Positions 6,619 to 18,236 of a stretch of DNA of 18,408 bases are shown piece after piece; position 1 is the stretch's first letter; each line of letters starts with the position of its first letter. Origin of the DNA: Pseudoalteromonas ulvae UL12 (GTDB lineage: Bacteria > Pseudomonadota > Gammaproteobacteria > Enterobacterales > Alteromonadaceae); contig NZ_AQHJ01000016.1 in the NCBI RefSeq assembly GCF_014925405.1, positions 1-18,408 on the forward strand, in the 5' to 3' direction. The notes below the pieces were generated by a model, which saw only the letters and a list, made by a program, of their open reading frames with translations, had not been told where the DNA came from and made no database searches. The position numbers were made by a program, and so were the translations under genes.

Positions 6619-9600
6619 ATGGCTTACTCTTATTCTGAAAAGAAACGTATCCGTAAGGATTTTGGTAAACGCCCACAGGTGTTAGATATACCTTTTCTAC
6701 TGTCGACGCAGTTGGAATCGTTCAAAAAATTCTTGAGTCCGGACGCTGAAGGCAACCACGGTTTGGAAGCAGCCTTCCGTTCCGTATTTCCTATTAAAAG
6801 TTACTCGGGTAATTCTGAGCTTCAATACGTTAGTTATCGTATTGGCGAGCCAGTATTCGATGTAAAGGAATGTCAAATTCGCGGCGTCACTTATTCTGCA
6901 CCACTACGTGTTAAGTTGCGTTTAGTGTTGATGGACAAAGAAGCACCAGGCACAGTAAAAGACATCAAAGAGCAAGAAGTCTACATGGGCGAAATTCCGC
7001 TCATGACAGATACAGGTACTTTTGTAATTAATGGTACTGAGCGTGTTATCGTTTCTCAGCTACACCGTAGCCCTGGTGTATTCTTTGATAACGACCGCGG
7101 TAAAACTCACTCGTCAGGTAAAGTGCTTTATAATGCACGTGTTATTCCTTACCGTGGTTCATGGTTAGACTTTGAGTTTGATGCAAAAGATAGCTTATAC
7201 GTTCGTATTGATCGTCGTCGTAAGTTACCAGCCAGTATTATTTTACGTGCTCTTGAATTCTCAAATGAAGAAATGCTCGACATTTTCTTTGAAAAGACAG
7301 CATTTGAAGTAGCTAACGGCAAAGTGATGATGGAACTTGTTCCTTCGCGCTTACGTGGTGAAGTTGCTCAGTTTGAAATCAAAGATAATGACGGCGAAGT
7401 TATTGTTGAAGCCGGTCGCCGTATTACAGCGCGTCACATTAAGCAACTTGAAACACAACAAGTTACTCAGCTTGAAGTGCCACATGAATACATTATCGGC
7501 CGTGTAATAGCACGCAATTATATCAGCGAAGAAAGCGGTGAAATCATCGCAGAAGCCAATGCTGAATTAACGTTAGAGTTAATGGCTGAGCTAGTTAAAG
7601 CTGGTTTCAACCGTATTGATACGCTTTACATCAATGATGTAGATAGCGGTGCGTACATGTCAGATACATTACGTATTGACTCTACGACAAACCGTTTAGA
7701 AGCGCTAGTTGAAATCTACCGCATGATGCGCCCTGGTGAGCCACCAACGCGTGATGCTGCTGAAGCCTTGTTCCAAAACTTATTCTTCTCTGAAGAGCGT
7801 TATGACTTATCGACTGTTGGTCGTATGAAGTTTAATAGCCGTGTTGAGCATCCAGAAGGCTCAGGTAATGGCACGCTAAGTAAGGAAGATATCGTAGCTG
7901 TAATGAAAGTCTTAATTGACATTCGTAATGGTAAAGGCGATGTGGATGATATCGATCACTTAGGTAATCGTCGTATTCGTTCTGTAGGTGAAATGGCTGA
8001 AAACCAGTTCCGTGTAGGTCTAGTTCGTGTTGAACGTGCTGTACGTGAACGTTTAAGTTTAGGTGATCTTGATGCGATCATGCCGCAAGACTTAATCAAT
8101 GCTAAGCCTATCTCTGCTGCAGTTAAAGAGTTCTTCGGTTCATCTCAGTTATCGCAGTTCATGGATCAAAACAATCCATTATCTGAAGTAACGCACAAGC
8201 GTCGTATTTCAGCATTAGGTCCGGGCGGTTTGACTCGTGAACGTGCTGGCTTTGAAGTGCGAGATGTTCACGTTACTCACTACGGTCGTGTTTGTCCTAT
8301 CGAAACACCAGAGGGACCGAATATCGGTCTAATTAACTCTTTGTCTTGTTACGCTCGTACTAATGAGTTCGGCTTTTTAGAAACACCATACCGTAAAGTG
8401 GTAGATGGCGTTGTAACAGATGATGTTGATTATCTTTCTGCAATTGAAGAAGGTCGTTTCGTAATCGCTCAGGCGAATGCAAACTTAACCGAGACAAATG
8501 AATTTGAAGATGAGTTAATTCCATGTCGTTTTAAAGGTGAATCAACCTTTATGGGACGTGCTGACATGCAATATATGGACGTATCACCTCAGCAGGTTAT
8601 TTCTGTTGCGGCGGCGCTTATTCCATTCCTTGAACACGATGATGCTAACCGAGCATTGATGGGTTCAAACATGCAACGTCAAGCTGTACCTACATTAATT
8701 GCTGATAAGCCGTTAGTTGGTACAGGTATTGAATTAACTTTGGCAAAAGACTCAGGGGTAACAATCGTTGCAAAACGCGGCGGTCAAGTTACTTATGCTG
8801 ATGCGAGCCGTATTGTTGTTAATGTTAATGAAGGTGAGCGTGTACCTGGTGAAGCCGGTATCGACATCTACAACTTAACTAAATACACGCGTTCGAACCA
8901 AAATACATGTATTAACCAAAAGCCAACAGTCATGGTGGGTGAGCCAATTACTCGCGGTGATGTGCTAGCTGATGGTCCTTCTACTGACTTAGGTGATCTT
9001 GCGTTAGGTCAAAACCTTCGCGTGGCATTCATGCCATGGAATGGTTATAACTTCGAAGATTCAATCTTACTTTCAGAGCGCGTTGTTCAGGAAGATCGTT
9101 TAACAACGATTCATATCCAAGAACTTCAGTGTGTTGCTCGTGATACTAAGTTAGGCTCAGAAGAAATTACAGCTGACATTCCAAATGTTGGTGAATCTGC
9201 ATTAGGCAAACTTGATGAATCAGGTGTTGTTTATATTGGTGCAGAAGTAAAAGGCGGCGATATCTTAGTTGGTAAAGTGACACCTAAGGGTGAAACACAA
9301 CTAACTCCTGAAGAAAAGCTACTACGTGCTATCTTCGGTGAAAAAGCATCAGACGTTAAAGATAGCTCACTACGTGTGCCTAACTCAGTAACTGGTACTG
9401 TTATTGATGTTCAAGTCTTTACTCGTGATGGTGTTGAAAAAGACAAACGCGCGCTTGAAATTGAAGATATGCAACTTCGTGAAGCGAAAAAAGACTTCAA
9501 TGAAGAGTTCCGTATTCTTGAAGCGGGTGTTGTTGCCCGTGCACGTCAATTATTGGTTGTTGCGGGAATTGATGAAGAAAAACTAGTTGGTTTGTCTTCA

Positions 9601-10644
9601 GAAAAAATCCTAACACAAAGCCTTGCTGATGAAGAAAAGCAAGCTGAGCTAGAACAATTAGCTGCTCAATATGACGAATTAAAAGCCGAATACGATAAAA
9701 AGTTTGAAGTTAAACGTCGCAAAATTACCCAAGGTGATGATTTAGCGCCAGGCGTACTGAAAATTGTAAAAGTGTATCTAGCTGTTAAACGCCGCATCCA
9801 ACCGGGTGATAAGATGGCGGGTCGTCACGGTAACAAAGGTGTTATCTCGACAATCGTACCAGTTGAAGATATGCCTTATGACGAAAAAGGTCGTGGTGTT
9901 GATATCGTACTTAACCCATTAGGTGTACCTTCGCGAATGAACGTCGGTCAGATTTTAGAGACTCACATGGGTCTTGCTGCTCGCGGTATCGGTGAACGTA
10001 TTGAAGACATGATTAAAGAACAACGTGAACTTCATGAGTTACGTGAGTTCATCCAAAAAGCATACGCTTTAGGTGATTGTCGTCAAAAAGTTGATATTGC
10101 AAGCTTCTCTGATGATGAAGTTCGTCGTTTAGCGCATAACTTACGTGGTGGTTTACCGATTGCTACACCAGCATTTGATGGCGCCAAAGAAAGCGAAATT
10201 AAAGAGATGCTTGAGCTAGGTGGTTACCCATCAAGCGGCCAGGTTACGTTGTTTGATGGTCGTACGGGTGACAGATTTGAGCGTGATGTAACAGTTGGTT
10301 ACATGTATATGCTGAAATTAAATCACTTAGTTGATGACAAGATGCATGCGCGTTCTACAGGCTCATACAGCTTAGTTACTCAGCAGCCGCTGGGTGGTAA
10401 AGCTCAATTCGGTGGACAGCGTTTCGGTGAGATGGAGGTATGGGCACTTGAAGCATACGGTGCAGCCTACACACTTCAAGAAATGCTTACTGTTAAGTCT
10501 GATGACGTTAATGGTCGTACTAAGATGTATAAGAACATCGTAGACGGCAACCATCAGATGGAACCTGGTATGCCAGAATCGTTCAACGTATTGTTGAAAG
10601 AGATTCGCTCACTAGGTATCAACATCGAGTTGGAAGAAGTATAA
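6619..10644 (+). CDS. rpoB: DNA-directed RNA polymerase subunit beta
   Basis: This is the beta subunit of RNA polymerase, with one side of the catalytic cleft and the rifampicin pocket. I place the start at 6619 ([16 protein letters not shown]), not at an in-frame ATG 63 bases upstream, because GAGGA (6609-6613) precedes it and the E. coli protein starts the same way; the upstream part lies in the hairpin leader. The protein has 1341 residues (E. coli 1342). Numbering equals E. coli at the rifampicin region: M515, D516, H526 and S531 are all wild type, so no target-site resistance is seen. The active-centre lysines K1065 and K1073 lie in [12 protein letters not shown]. The C-terminal clamp part ends [11 protein letters not shown]. 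Confidence 0.98.
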   Translation: MAYSYSEKKRIRKDFGKRPQVLDIPFLLSTQLESFKKFLSPDAEGNHGLEAAFRSVFPIKSYSGNSELQYVSYRIGEPVFDVKECQIRGVTYSAPLRVKLRLVLMDKEAPGTVKDIKEQEVYMGEIPLMTDTGTFVINGTERVIVSQLHRSPGVFFDNDRGKTHSSGKVLYNARVIPYRGSWLDFEFDAKDSLYVRIDRRRKLPASIILRALEFSNEEMLDIFFEKTAFEVANGKVMMELVPSRLRGEVAQFEIKDNDGEVIVEAGRRITARHIKQLETQQVTQLEVPHEYIIGRVIARNYISEESGEIIAEANAELTLELMAELVKAGFNRIDTLYINDVDSGAYMSDTLRIDSTTNRLEALVEIYRMMRPGEPPTRDAAEALFQNLFFSEERYDLSTVGRMKFNSRVEHPEGSGNGTLSKEDIVAVMKVLIDIRNGKGDVDDIDHLGNRRIRSVGEMAENQFRVGLVRVERAVRERLSLGDLDAIMPQDLINAKPISAAVKEFFGSSQLSQFMDQNNPLSEVTHKRRISALGPGGLTRERAGFEVRDVHVTHYGRVCPIETPEGPNIGLINSLSCYARTNEFGFLETPYRKVVDGVVTDDVDYLSAIEEGRFVIAQANANLTETNEFEDELIPCRFKGESTFMGRADMQYMDVSPQQVISVAAALIPFLEHDDANRALMGSNMQRQAVPTLIADKPLVGTGIELTLAKDSGVTIVAKRGGQVTYADASRIVVNVNEGERVPGEAGIDIYNLTKYTRSNQNTCINQKPTVMVGEPITRGDVLADGPSTDLGDLALGQNLRVAFMPWNGYNFEDSILLSERVVQEDRLTTIHIQELQCVARDTKLGSEEITADIPNVGESALGKLDESGVVYIGAEVKGGDILVGKVTPKGETQLTPEEKLLRAIFGEKASDVKDSSLRVPNSVTGTVIDVQVFTRDGVEKDKRALEIEDMQLREAKKDFNEEFRILEAGVVARARQLLVVAGIDEEKLVGLSSEKILTQSLADEEKQAELEQLAAQYDELKAEYDKKFEVKRRKITQGDDLAPGVLKIVKVYLAVKRRIQPGDKMAGRHGNKGVISTIVPVEDMPYDEKGRGVDIVLNPLGVPSRMNVGQILETHMGLAARGIGERIEDMIKEQRELHELREFIQKAYALGDCRQKVDIASFSDDEVRRLAHNLRGGLPIATPAFDGAKESEIKEMLELGGYPSSGQVTLFDGRTGDRFERDVTVGYMYMLKLNHLVDDKMHARSTGSYSLVTQQPLGGKAQFGGQRFGEMEVWALEAYGAAYTLQEMLTVKSDDVNGRTKMYKNIVDGNHQMEPGMPESFNVLLKEIRSLGINIELEEV

Positions 10645-10655
10645 GTCAGTTACTG

Positions 10656-10712
10656 TGCCCAGAATTGGGCATGGTAAATCGACTCATTGAATGGGGGGGC
10701 GTATCCGCCCCC
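10656..10712 (+). other. Two RNA hairpins in the rpoB-rpoC gap
   Basis: TGCCCA-GAAT-TGGGCA (10656-10671) is followed by a very GC-rich stem GGGGGCG-TATC-CGCCCCC (10695-10712). No T-run follows either, so they are not terminators. They probably protect or process the long message, or set the RNA window in front of the rpoC ribosome site (AGGAG, 10729-10733). Confidence 0.7.
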
Positions 10713-10740
10713 AAGATTAACCTCCGACAGGAGAGCTAAG

Positions 10741-13700
10741 GTGAAAGACTTACTTAAGTTTCTGAAGCAACAAAATAAGACCGAAGAGTTCGATGCGATT
10801 CGAATTGGTCTTGCTTCTCCAGATATGGTTCGTTCGTGGTCATACGGTGAAGTAAAGAAACCTGAGACAATCAACTACCGTACATTCAAGCCTGAACGTG
10901 ACGGCTTATTCTGTGCCCGTATTTTTGGCCCAGTTAAAGATTACGAGTGTTTATGTGGCAAATACAAACGCCTTAAGCACCGTGGTGTGATTTGTGAAAA
11001 ATGTGGTGTTGAAGTAACGCTTACTAAAGTTCGTCGTGACCGTATGGGTCATATCGAATTAGCAAGCCCAGTGGCACATATTTGGTTCTTGAAATCATTA
11101 CCATCGCGTATTGGTTTAATGCTTGATATGACATTACGTGATATCGAACGTGTACTTTATTTCGAATCATTCGTGGTTACTGAGCCAGGAATGACGACAC
11201 TTGAGCGCTCTCAACTTCTTAATGAAGAAGAGTACTTAGATGCGCTTGAAGAACACGGTGATGAGTTTGAAGCTAAGATGGGTGCTGAAGCGGTTTTAGA
11301 CTTGCTTCGTGAACTTGATCTTGGTCAGTTGATTGCTGAAATGCGTGAAGAGTTACCAACAATTAACTCTGAAACTAAGCGTAAGAAAATCACTAAGCGT
11401 TTAAAACTAATGGAATCATTCCATCAATCAGGTAATAACCCTGAATGGATGATCATGACGGTGTTACCAGTATTACCACCTGATTTACGTCCATTAGTAC
11501 CATTAGACGGCGGCCGTTTCGCGACTTCAGATTTGAATGATCTATATCGTCGTGTTATTAACCGTAATAACCGTCTAAAGCGTTTATTAGACTTAGCGGC
11601 ACCAGATATTATCGTACGTAACGAAAAGCGTATGTTACAAGAAGCGGTCGATGCGCTACTTGATAATGGTCGTCGTGGTCGTGCAATTACAGGTTCTAAC
11701 AAGCGTCCTCTTAAGTCTCTTGCCGACATGATCAAAGGTAAGCAAGGTCGTTTCCGTCAGAACTTACTTGGTAAACGTGTTGACTATTCAGGCCGTTCTG
11801 TAATCACAGTAGGTCCAACACTGAAATTGCATCAGTGTGGTCTTCCTAAGAAGATGGCACTTGAGTTATTTAAACCATTTATCTATGGCAAACTTGAGTT
11901 GCGTGGCATGGCTACGACAATCAAAGCAGCTAAGAAAATGGTTGAGCGTGAAGTACCAGAAGTGTGGGATATCTTAGATGAAGTTATCCGTGAACACCCT
12001 GTACTTCTTAACCGTGCACCAACACTTCACCGTTTGGGTATCCAAGCGTTCGAACCAGTACTAATTGAAGGTAAAGCAATTCACCTTCATCCATTAGTAT
12101 GTGCGGCTTATAATGCCGACTTCGATGGTGACCAAATGGCGGTACACGTACCGTTAACATTGGAAGCACAGTTAGAAGCGCGTGCGCTTATGATGTCGAC
12201 GAATAATATCTTATCACCTGCAAATGGTGAGCCGATTATCGTTCCTTCACAAGACGTTGTCTTAGGTCTTTACTACATGACGCGCGATCGCATTAATGCG
12301 AAAGGCGAAGGTGCTGTTTTTAAAGATCCAAAAGAAGCTGAAAAAGCGTACAGAACAAGCACTGCAGACTTACATGCACGTGTAAAAGTTCGTATTACAG
12401 AAACAATTACAGACGTTGATGGTAACTCAGAAGATCGTATTTCGATTTATGACACGACTGTAGGTCGTGCAATATTGTCATTGATTTTACCTAAAGGTAT
12501 GCCGTTTGAATTAATCAACCGCGCTATGGGTAAAAAACAAATCTCTGGTTTGTTAAATGAGTGTTATCGTCGCCTAGGTTTAAAAGATACTGTTATTTTT
12601 GCTGACCAAGTTATGTATACCGGCTTCCATTATGCAATGAAATCTGGTGTATCGATTGGTATCAATGACTTAGTTATCCCACCGGTTAAAGGTGAAATGA
12701 TTTCTTCTGCTGAAGATGAAGTAAATGAAATCAATCAACAATTCCAATCTGGTCTTGTAACTGCTGGTGAGAAATACAATAAAGTTATCGATATTTGGTC
12801 TCGTGTAAATGAAAACTTATCGCGTGCGATGATGGACAACTTATCGAAAGATACAGTTATCAATGCACAAGGTGAGGAAGAATTACAAGACTCGTTTAAC
12901 TCAGTATTTATGATGGCCGACTCTGGTGCTCGTGGTAGTGCTGCTCAGATCCGTCAGTTGGCGGGTATGCGTGGTCTAATGGCACGTCCAGATGGTTCAA
13001 TCATCGAGACGCCAATCACAGCAAACTTCCGTGAAGGTCTAAGCGTACTTCAGTACTTTATCTCGACGCATGGTGCGCGTAAAGGTCTTGCCGATACAGC
13101 ACTTAAAACAGCAAACTCGGGTTACTTAACTCGTCGTTTAGTTGATGTGGCACAGGATTTAGTTATCAACGAAGACGATTGTGGCACTGAAGATGGCTTA
13201 ACAATGAAACCGCTTATCGAAGGTGGTGATGTTGTTGAACCGTTACGCGAACGTGTTTTAGGACGTGTTGTCGCTGAAGACATTCTTAAACCAGGCACAA
13301 ATGAAGTTTTAGTTGAGCGTAACGTTATGCTTAACGAAAAACTGTGTGACTTGCTAGAAGATAACTCAGTTGATGAAGTACGCGTACGCTCAGTCATCAC
13401 GTGTGATAATGACTTTGGTGTATGTGCTAAGTGTTACGGTCGTGACCTAGCTCGTGGTCACCTGATTAATGCTGGTGAATCTGTGGGTGTTATCGCTGCA
13501 CAGTCAATCGGTGAACCAGGTACACAGCTTACGATGCGTACATTCCACATCGGTGGTGCGGCATCTAGAGCGTCAGCTGAAAACAGTGTTCAGGTTAAAA
13601 ATCCGGGAACATTGAAGTTACACAATGCTAAATACGTATTAAATACAGACGGCAAGATTGTTATTACCTCTCGTTCGACTGAGATCACCATTATTGATGA

Positions 13701-14922
13701 TCACGGCCGTGAGAAAGAGCGTTATAAAGTACCTTACGGTGCGGTGCTTTCTGTACAAGACGGTGCGTCGGTTGCAGGCAACGATATTGTTGCAACATGG
13801 GACCCGCATAGTCACCCAATCGTTGTTGAACGTGTATCAAAAGTGACATTCAGCGACATTGATGATTCGAATACTGAAGCGCAAACTGATGAACTAACAG
13901 GTCTAACACGTGTTGTTGTTAAAGACCTATCAAAAGTTAACGCCAAAGAGCCGAAGTTAATCATCGAAAGTGAAGAGACGGGTTTACAAGAAACACGCTT
14001 ACCTTCATTTACAACCATCGAAGTAACAGATGGTGCGACGGTTAACCCTGGTGATGTTTTAGCTCGTATTCCACAAGAAGGTTCGAAAACTCGAGATATC
14101 ACGGGTGGTCTACCACGTGTTGCTGACTTATTCGAAGCACGTAAGCCAAAAGAGCCTGCTATTCTTGCTGAAATCACGGGTACCATTAGTTTCGGTAAAG
14201 AAACTAAAGGTAAGAAACGTTTAGTTATTACTCCTGCTGAAGGTGATCATTACGAAGAGATGATTCCTAAGTGGCGCCAACTTAACGTGTTTGAAGGTGA
14301 ACAAGTGTCTAAAGGTGAAGTTATTGCCGATGGTCCAGAATCACCTCACGATATCTTACGCCTTCGTGGTGTAACGGATGTTGCAAATTACATTGTTAAT
14401 GAAGTGCAAGATGTTTACCGTCTGCAAGGTGTAAAAATCAATGATAAACATATCGAAACCATCATTCGTCAGATGCTTCGCAAGTGTTTAATCATTGATG
14501 GTGGTGATACTGAGTTCTTAGCCGGAGAGCAAGTTGAGGTTGCACGTGTAAATATTGCAAACCGAGACTTAGAAATTGAAGGTAAGATCCCAGCTAAGTA
14601 TGAAATCCAATTAATGGGTATCACAAAAGCATCACTAGCTACAGAATCTTTCATCTCTGCAGCATCGTTCCAGGAAACAACTCGAGTTCTGACTGATGCC
14701 GCTGTAAATGGTAAGAGCGATGAGTTGCGCGGTCTGAAAGAAAACGTAATTGTGGGTCGTTTGATCCCAGCCGGTACAGGCTTTGCGTATCATCAAGATC
14801 GTATCAAGCGTCGTAAAGAGCGTGATAATGCTTCACTCGTTGAAGAGCAATCAGTTAGTGTTGAAGAGGCAACTCAAGCATTGACTGACGCATTAAACGC
14901 TGACCTGTCTGGTAACAACTAA
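10741..14922 (+). CDS. rpoC: DNA-directed RNA polymerase subunit beta'
   Basis: This is the largest polymerase subunit, holding the catalytic Mg. The start is GTG at 10741: AGGAG (10729-10733) lies 7 bases before it and the product begins (V/M)[19 protein letters not shown], as in E. coli, where rpoC also starts with GTG. An in-frame ATG 54 bases upstream lies within the GC hairpin region and lacks a ribosome site. The protein has 1393 residues (E. coli 1407). The first zinc site is C70, C72, C85, C88; the Mg aspartates D460, D462, D464 lie in [10 protein letters not shown]. The second zinc site starts at C814 and continues in [11 protein letters not shown]. The trigger-loop stretch [10 protein letters not shown] is intact. 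The C-terminus is shorter than in E. coli. Confidence 0.98.
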   Translation: MKDLLKFLKQQNKTEEFDAIRIGLASPDMVRSWSYGEVKKPETINYRTFKPERDGLFCARIFGPVKDYECLCGKYKRLKHRGVICEKCGVEVTLTKVRRDRMGHIELASPVAHIWFLKSLPSRIGLMLDMTLRDIERVLYFESFVVTEPGMTTLERSQLLNEEEYLDALEEHGDEFEAKMGAEAVLDLLRELDLGQLIAEMREELPTINSETKRKKITKRLKLMESFHQSGNNPEWMIMTVLPVLPPDLRPLVPLDGGRFATSDLNDLYRRVINRNNRLKRLLDLAAPDIIVRNEKRMLQEAVDALLDNGRRGRAITGSNKRPLKSLADMIKGKQGRFRQNLLGKRVDYSGRSVITVGPTLKLHQCGLPKKMALELFKPFIYGKLELRGMATTIKAAKKMVEREVPEVWDILDEVIREHPVLLNRAPTLHRLGIQAFEPVLIEGKAIHLHPLVCAAYNADFDGDQMAVHVPLTLEAQLEARALMMSTNNILSPANGEPIIVPSQDVVLGLYYMTRDRINAKGEGAVFKDPKEAEKAYRTSTADLHARVKVRITETITDVDGNSEDRISIYDTTVGRAILSLILPKGMPFELINRAMGKKQISGLLNECYRRLGLKDTVIFADQVMYTGFHYAMKSGVSIGINDLVIPPVKGEMISSAEDEVNEINQQFQSGLVTAGEKYNKVIDIWSRVNENLSRAMMDNLSKDTVINAQGEEELQDSFNSVFMMADSGARGSAAQIRQLAGMRGLMARPDGSIIETPITANFREGLSVLQYFISTHGARKGLADTALKTANSGYLTRRLVDVAQDLVINEDDCGTEDGLTMKPLIEGGDVVEPLRERVLGRVVAEDILKPGTNEVLVERNVMLNEKLCDLLEDNSVDEVRVRSVITCDNDFGVCAKCYGRDLARGHLINAGESVGVIAAQSIGEPGTQLTMRTFHIGGAASRASAENSVQVKNPGTLKLHNAKYVLNTDGKIVITSRSTEITIIDDHGREKERYKVPYGAVLSVQDGASVAGNDIVATWDPHSHPIVVERVSKVTFSDIDDSNTEAQTDELTGLTRVVVKDLSKVNAKEPKLIIESEETGLQETRLPSFTTIEVTDGATVNPGDVLARIPQEGSKTRDITGGLPRVADLFEARKPKEPAILAEITGTISFGKETKGKKRLVITPAEGDHYEEMIPKWRQLNVFEGEQVSKGEVIADGPESPHDILRLRGVTDVANYIVNEVQDVYRLQGVKINDKHIETIIRQMLRKCLIIDGGDTEFLAGEQVEVARVNIANRDLEIEGKIPAKYEIQLMGITKASLATESFISAASFQETTRVLTDAAVNGKSDELRGLKENVIVGRLIPAGTGFAYHQDRIKRRKERDNASLVEEQSVSVEEATQALTDALNADLSGNN

Positions 14923-14945
14923 GCCAAATAATTTAACATTATGGC

Positions 14946-14976
14946 CACATATAGCAGTTATATACTGCTATATGTG
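14946..14976. repeat. 12-bp perfect palindrome after rpoC
   Basis: CACATATAGCAG (14946-14957) is exactly inverted at CTGCTATATGTG (14965-14976) around a 7-base loop. It lies 24 bases after the rpoC stop and 9 bases before the str -35 box. The following TTGTTAT is a poor T-run. It could be a weak terminator, an RNA 3'-end stabiliser or a protein site for the str promoter. Confidence 0.7.
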
Positions 14977-14985
14977 TTGTTATGG

Positions 14986-15014
14986 TTGACAGGTTAAACT
15001 TTGCTCATTAAAAT
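14986..15014 (+). promoter_or_regulatory. str operon promoter (rpsL-rpsG-fusA-tufA)
   Basis: A perfect TTGACA (14986-14991), an optimal 17-base spacer and TAAAAT (15009-15014) make the strongest promoter in the window. The discriminator TCCGCC is GC-rich, as expected for growth-rate and ppGpp control. The start is expected near 15021, inside the left arm of the terminator that follows. Confidence 0.87.
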
Positions 15015-15015
15015 T

Positions 15016-15062
15016 CCGCCACCCTTTATTTCGCTGTAGAAATTAAGGGCGGATTTTTTTTT
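15016..15062 (+). terminator. Terminator overlapping the str promoter start
   Basis: The hairpin pairs CCCTT (15022-15026) with AAGGG (15045-15049) and ATTTC (15028-15032) with GAAAT (15039-15043). An outer CCG (15016-15018) can pair with CGG (15050-15052) with a bulge on the left side. Nine T (15054-15062) follow. It probably ends rpoBC transcription. RNA starting near 15021 lacks the outer GC clamp. Confidence 0.82.
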
Positions 15063-15093
15063 CAGTAGATATTAATTAACTAGGAGCTATTTA

Positions 15094-15468
15094 ATGGCAA
15101 CTATCAACCAGCTAGTGCGCAAGCCACGTCGCAGTAAGGTTGTAAAAAGCAACTCTGCCGCGCTAAAAGCTTGTCCGCAAAAGCGTGGAGTATGTACTCG
15201 TGTATATACAACTACACCAAAGAAACCTAACTCTGCATTACGTAAAGTAGCGCGTGTTCGTTTAACGAATGGTTTCGAAGTAACATCTTATATCGGTGGT
15301 GAAGGTCACAACCTTCAAGAACACAGCGTTATCTTAATCCGTGGTGGTCGTGTTAAAGACTTACCAGGTGTACGCTTCCACACTGTTCGCGGCGCATTAG
15401 ACTGTGCTGGCGTAAGTGACCGTCGTCAAGCTCGTTCTAAATATGGTGCTAAACGTCCTAAGAGCTAA
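15094..15468 (+). CDS. rpsL: 30S ribosomal protein S12
   Basis: S12 lies at the decoding centre and controls accuracy. The 124-residue length equals E. coli. The conserved loops are wild type: [12 protein letters not shown] with K43, and [17 protein letters not shown] with K88 and D89 (the aspartate methylthiolated by RimO in many bacteria). The usual streptomycin-resistance lysine changes are therefore absent. TAGGAG (15080-15085) precedes the ATG. First gene of the str operon. Confidence 0.98.
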   Translation: MATINQLVRKPRRSKVVKSNSAALKACPQKRGVCTRVYTTTPKKPNSALRKVARVRLTNGFEVTSYIGGEGHNLQEHSVILIRGGRVKDLPGVRFHTVRGALDCAGVSDRRQARSKYGAKRPKS

Positions 15469-15472
15469 TGGT

Positions 15473-16033
<561 letters not shown>

Positions 16034-16060
16034 TCTGCCTTTAGTCTTTAAGAGGATATT

Positions 16061-18175
16061 ATGGCACGTATAACTCCAATTGAGCGTTACCGTAATATTG
16101 GTATTTGCGCCCACGTTGACGCGGGTAAAACAACTACCACTGAACGTGTACTTTTTTATACTGGTCTTTCACATAAGATCGGTGAAGTACACGACGGTGC
16201 TGCAACAATGGATTGGATGGAGCAGGAGCAAGAACGTGGTATCACGATCACTTCTGCTGCAACCACGTGTTTCTGGAAAGGTATGGATGGGCAATACCCA
16301 GATCATCGTATCAATATTATTGATACTCCAGGACATGTAGACTTTACGATAGAAGTAGAGCGTTCATTGCGTGTGCTTGATGGTGCTGTCGTTGTTTTGT
16401 GCGCTTCATCTGGTGTTCAGCCTCAAACAGAGACTGTTTGGCGTCAGGCTGATAAATACGAAGTTCCAAGAATGATCTTCGTAAACAAGATGGACCGTAC
16501 AGGTGCTGACTTTTTCCGAGTAGTAGAGCAGATTAAAAATCGCCTAGGAGCTAACCCTGTACCAATTCAAATAGCAATTGGTGCAGAAGAAGACTTCAAA
16601 GGGGTCATTGATCTTATTAAGATGAAAGCAATTAACTGGACTCAAGAAGACCAGGGAATGACTTTTACTTATGAAGAAATTCCAGCTGATCTTCTTGATG
16701 AAGCAGAAGAATGGCGTTCTCATTTAGTTGAGAGCGCAGCTGAAGCGACTGAAGATCTAATGGATAAATACCTCGAAGGTGAAGAGTTAAGCGAAGAAGA
16801 AATAAAAGCAGCTATTCGTCAACGTACGTTAGCTGGTGAAATAGTGCCAATGACATGTGGCTCTGCTTTCAAAAATAAAGGTGTTCAAGCTGTACTTGAT
16901 GCAGTAATTGAATATATGCCATCGCCAACAGAAGTGAAACAAATTCAGGGTATTCTTGAAGATGACACTGAACAAGAGCGTCCGGCAAAAGATGATGCCC
17001 CATTTGCGGCTCTCGCCTTTAAAATTGCAACAGACCCATTTGTAGGTACTTTAACTTTCTTCCGAGTTTATTCTGGTATTGTTAATCAAGGTGATGCTGT
17101 TTATAACCCTGTAAAGGGTAAAAAAGAACGCCTTGGCCGAATAGTACAGATGCATGCAAACTCTCGTGAAGAGATTAAAGAAGTTCGCGCTGGTGACATC
17201 GCGGCTGCTATCGGTCTTAAAGACGTGACCACAGGTGATACCTTATGTTCTCCGGATGCAATTATTACATTAGAGCGAATGGAATTTCCAGAGCCTGTAA
17301 TATCTGTAGCGGTAGAGCCTAAAACACATGCTGATCAAGAAAAAATGGGGATTGCACTAGGTAAACTAGCTGCTGAAGACCCATCGTTCCGCGTCCATAC
17401 GGATGCAGAGTCTGGTCAGACTATCATCTCTGGTATGGGTGAGCTTCACTTAGATATTATCGTTGACAGAATGAAGCGCGAATTCAGCGTCGAATGTAAT
17501 GTGGGTAAACCTCAGGTTTCTTACCGTGAGACTATCCGCTCATCAGTTGAAGTTGAAGGAAAGTTTGTTCGTCAATCTGGTGGTCGAGGGCAATTTGGTC
17601 ATGTATGGCTTAAAATTGAACCGCTTCCAATGGACAGTGATGACTCCCCAACCTATGAGTTCGTAAATGAAATCGTAGGTGGCGTTATACCAAAAGAATA
17701 TATACCAGCGGTAGACAAAGGTATTCAAGATCAAGTGCAAAATGGTGTGCTTGCTGGTTTCCCTTTACTGGGTGTCAAAGTTACGTTGTTTGATGGTTCA
17801 TTCCATGACGTAGACTCAAATGAGATGGCATTCAGAATCGCAGGTTCTATGGGCTTTAGGAAGGGGGCGCTTGATGCGAATCCTGTATTACTTGAACCAG
17901 TAATGAAGGTTGAAGTAATCACTCCTGAAGACAACATGGGTGATGTTGTAGGCGATTTAAACCGTCGTCGTGGTTTAATCGAAGGAATGGAAGATGCGCC
18001 AGGTGGATTGAGACAAATCAATGCACTAGTTCCGTTATCTGAAATGTTCGGTTACGCAACGGATCTTCGTTCTGCTACGCAGGGCCGTGCTTCATACGCT
18101 ATGGAGTTTGTGAAGTACAGTGAAGCGTCTAAAAATGTGGCAGACGTAATAATTGCAGCTCGCGCTGTTAAGTAA
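16061..18175 (+). CDS. fusA: Elongation factor G, canonical copy (704 aa)
   Basis: EF-G moves tRNAs and mRNA after peptide bond formation and, with RRF, splits ribosomes. The 704-residue length equals E. coli. P-loop AHVDAGKT (17-24), switch RGITI, DTPGH and NKMD are intact, and G3 is preceded by the full [11 protein letters not shown] loop. In domain IV the GGRGQFGH loop (R509) and the tip [10 protein letters not shown] (H582) are standard, in contrast to the paralogue at 405-2489. AGAGGA precedes the ATG. It lies in the classical str order rpsL-rpsG-fusA-tufA, so this is the housekeeping EF-G. Confidence 0.98.
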   Translation: MARITPIERYRNIGICAHVDAGKTTTTERVLFYTGLSHKIGEVHDGAATMDWMEQEQERGITITSAATTCFWKGMDGQYPDHRINIIDTPGHVDFTIEVERSLRVLDGAVVVLCASSGVQPQTETVWRQADKYEVPRMIFVNKMDRTGADFFRVVEQIKNRLGANPVPIQIAIGAEEDFKGVIDLIKMKAINWTQEDQGMTFTYEEIPADLLDEAEEWRSHLVESAAEATEDLMDKYLEGEELSEEEIKAAIRQRTLAGEIVPMTCGSAFKNKGVQAVLDAVIEYMPSPTEVKQIQGILEDDTEQERPAKDDAPFAALAFKIATDPFVGTLTFFRVYSGIVNQGDAVYNPVKGKKERLGRIVQMHANSREEIKEVRAGDIAAAIGLKDVTTGDTLCSPDAIITLERMEFPEPVISVAVEPKTHADQEKMGIALGKLAAEDPSFRVHTDAESGQTIISGMGELHLDIIVDRMKREFSVECNVGKPQVSYRETIRSSVEVEGKFVRQSGGRGQFGHVWLKIEPLPMDSDDSPTYEFVNEIVGGVIPKEYIPAVDKGIQDQVQNGVLAGFPLLGVKVTLFDGSFHDVDSNEMAFRIAGSMGFRKGALDANPVLLEPVMKVEVITPEDNMGDVVGDLNRRRGLIEGMEDAPGGLRQINALVPLSEMFGYATDLRSATQGRASYAMEFVKYSEASKNVADVIIAARAVK

Positions 18176-18185
18176 TTTAAGTTCG

Positions 18186-18220
18186 GTCCGATCTGTTTGG
18201 ATCGGACTTTAATTTCTTTT
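18186..18220 (+). other. Attenuator-like hairpin between fusA and tufA
   Basis: GTCCGATC (18186-18193) pairs perfectly with GATCGGAC (18200-18207), followed by the T-rich run TTTAATTTCTTTT. It has the shape of an imperfect intrinsic terminator. As tufA usually must exceed fusA, it may instead be a processing or stability site that sets the ratio. No clear promoter is seen in this 61-base gap. Confidence 0.65.
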
Positions 18221-18236
18221 ATAGGAATTTTTTAAG

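Noticed and set aside
8137..8220. Possible rifampicin-resistance changes in rpoB
   Set aside because: D516, H526 and S531 are all wild type; the Ile/Val difference at 524 is not a known resistance change to my knowledge.
10687..10740. Upstream in-frame ATG extending rpoC by 18 residues
   Set aside because: It lies in the GC hairpin region without a ribosome site; the GTG at 10741 has AGGAG and the known beta' N-terminus.
13812..14186. Minus-strand ORFs of 60-124 residues opposite rpoC and other genes
   Set aside because: Typical antisense by-products of coding sequence with no supporting start signals.
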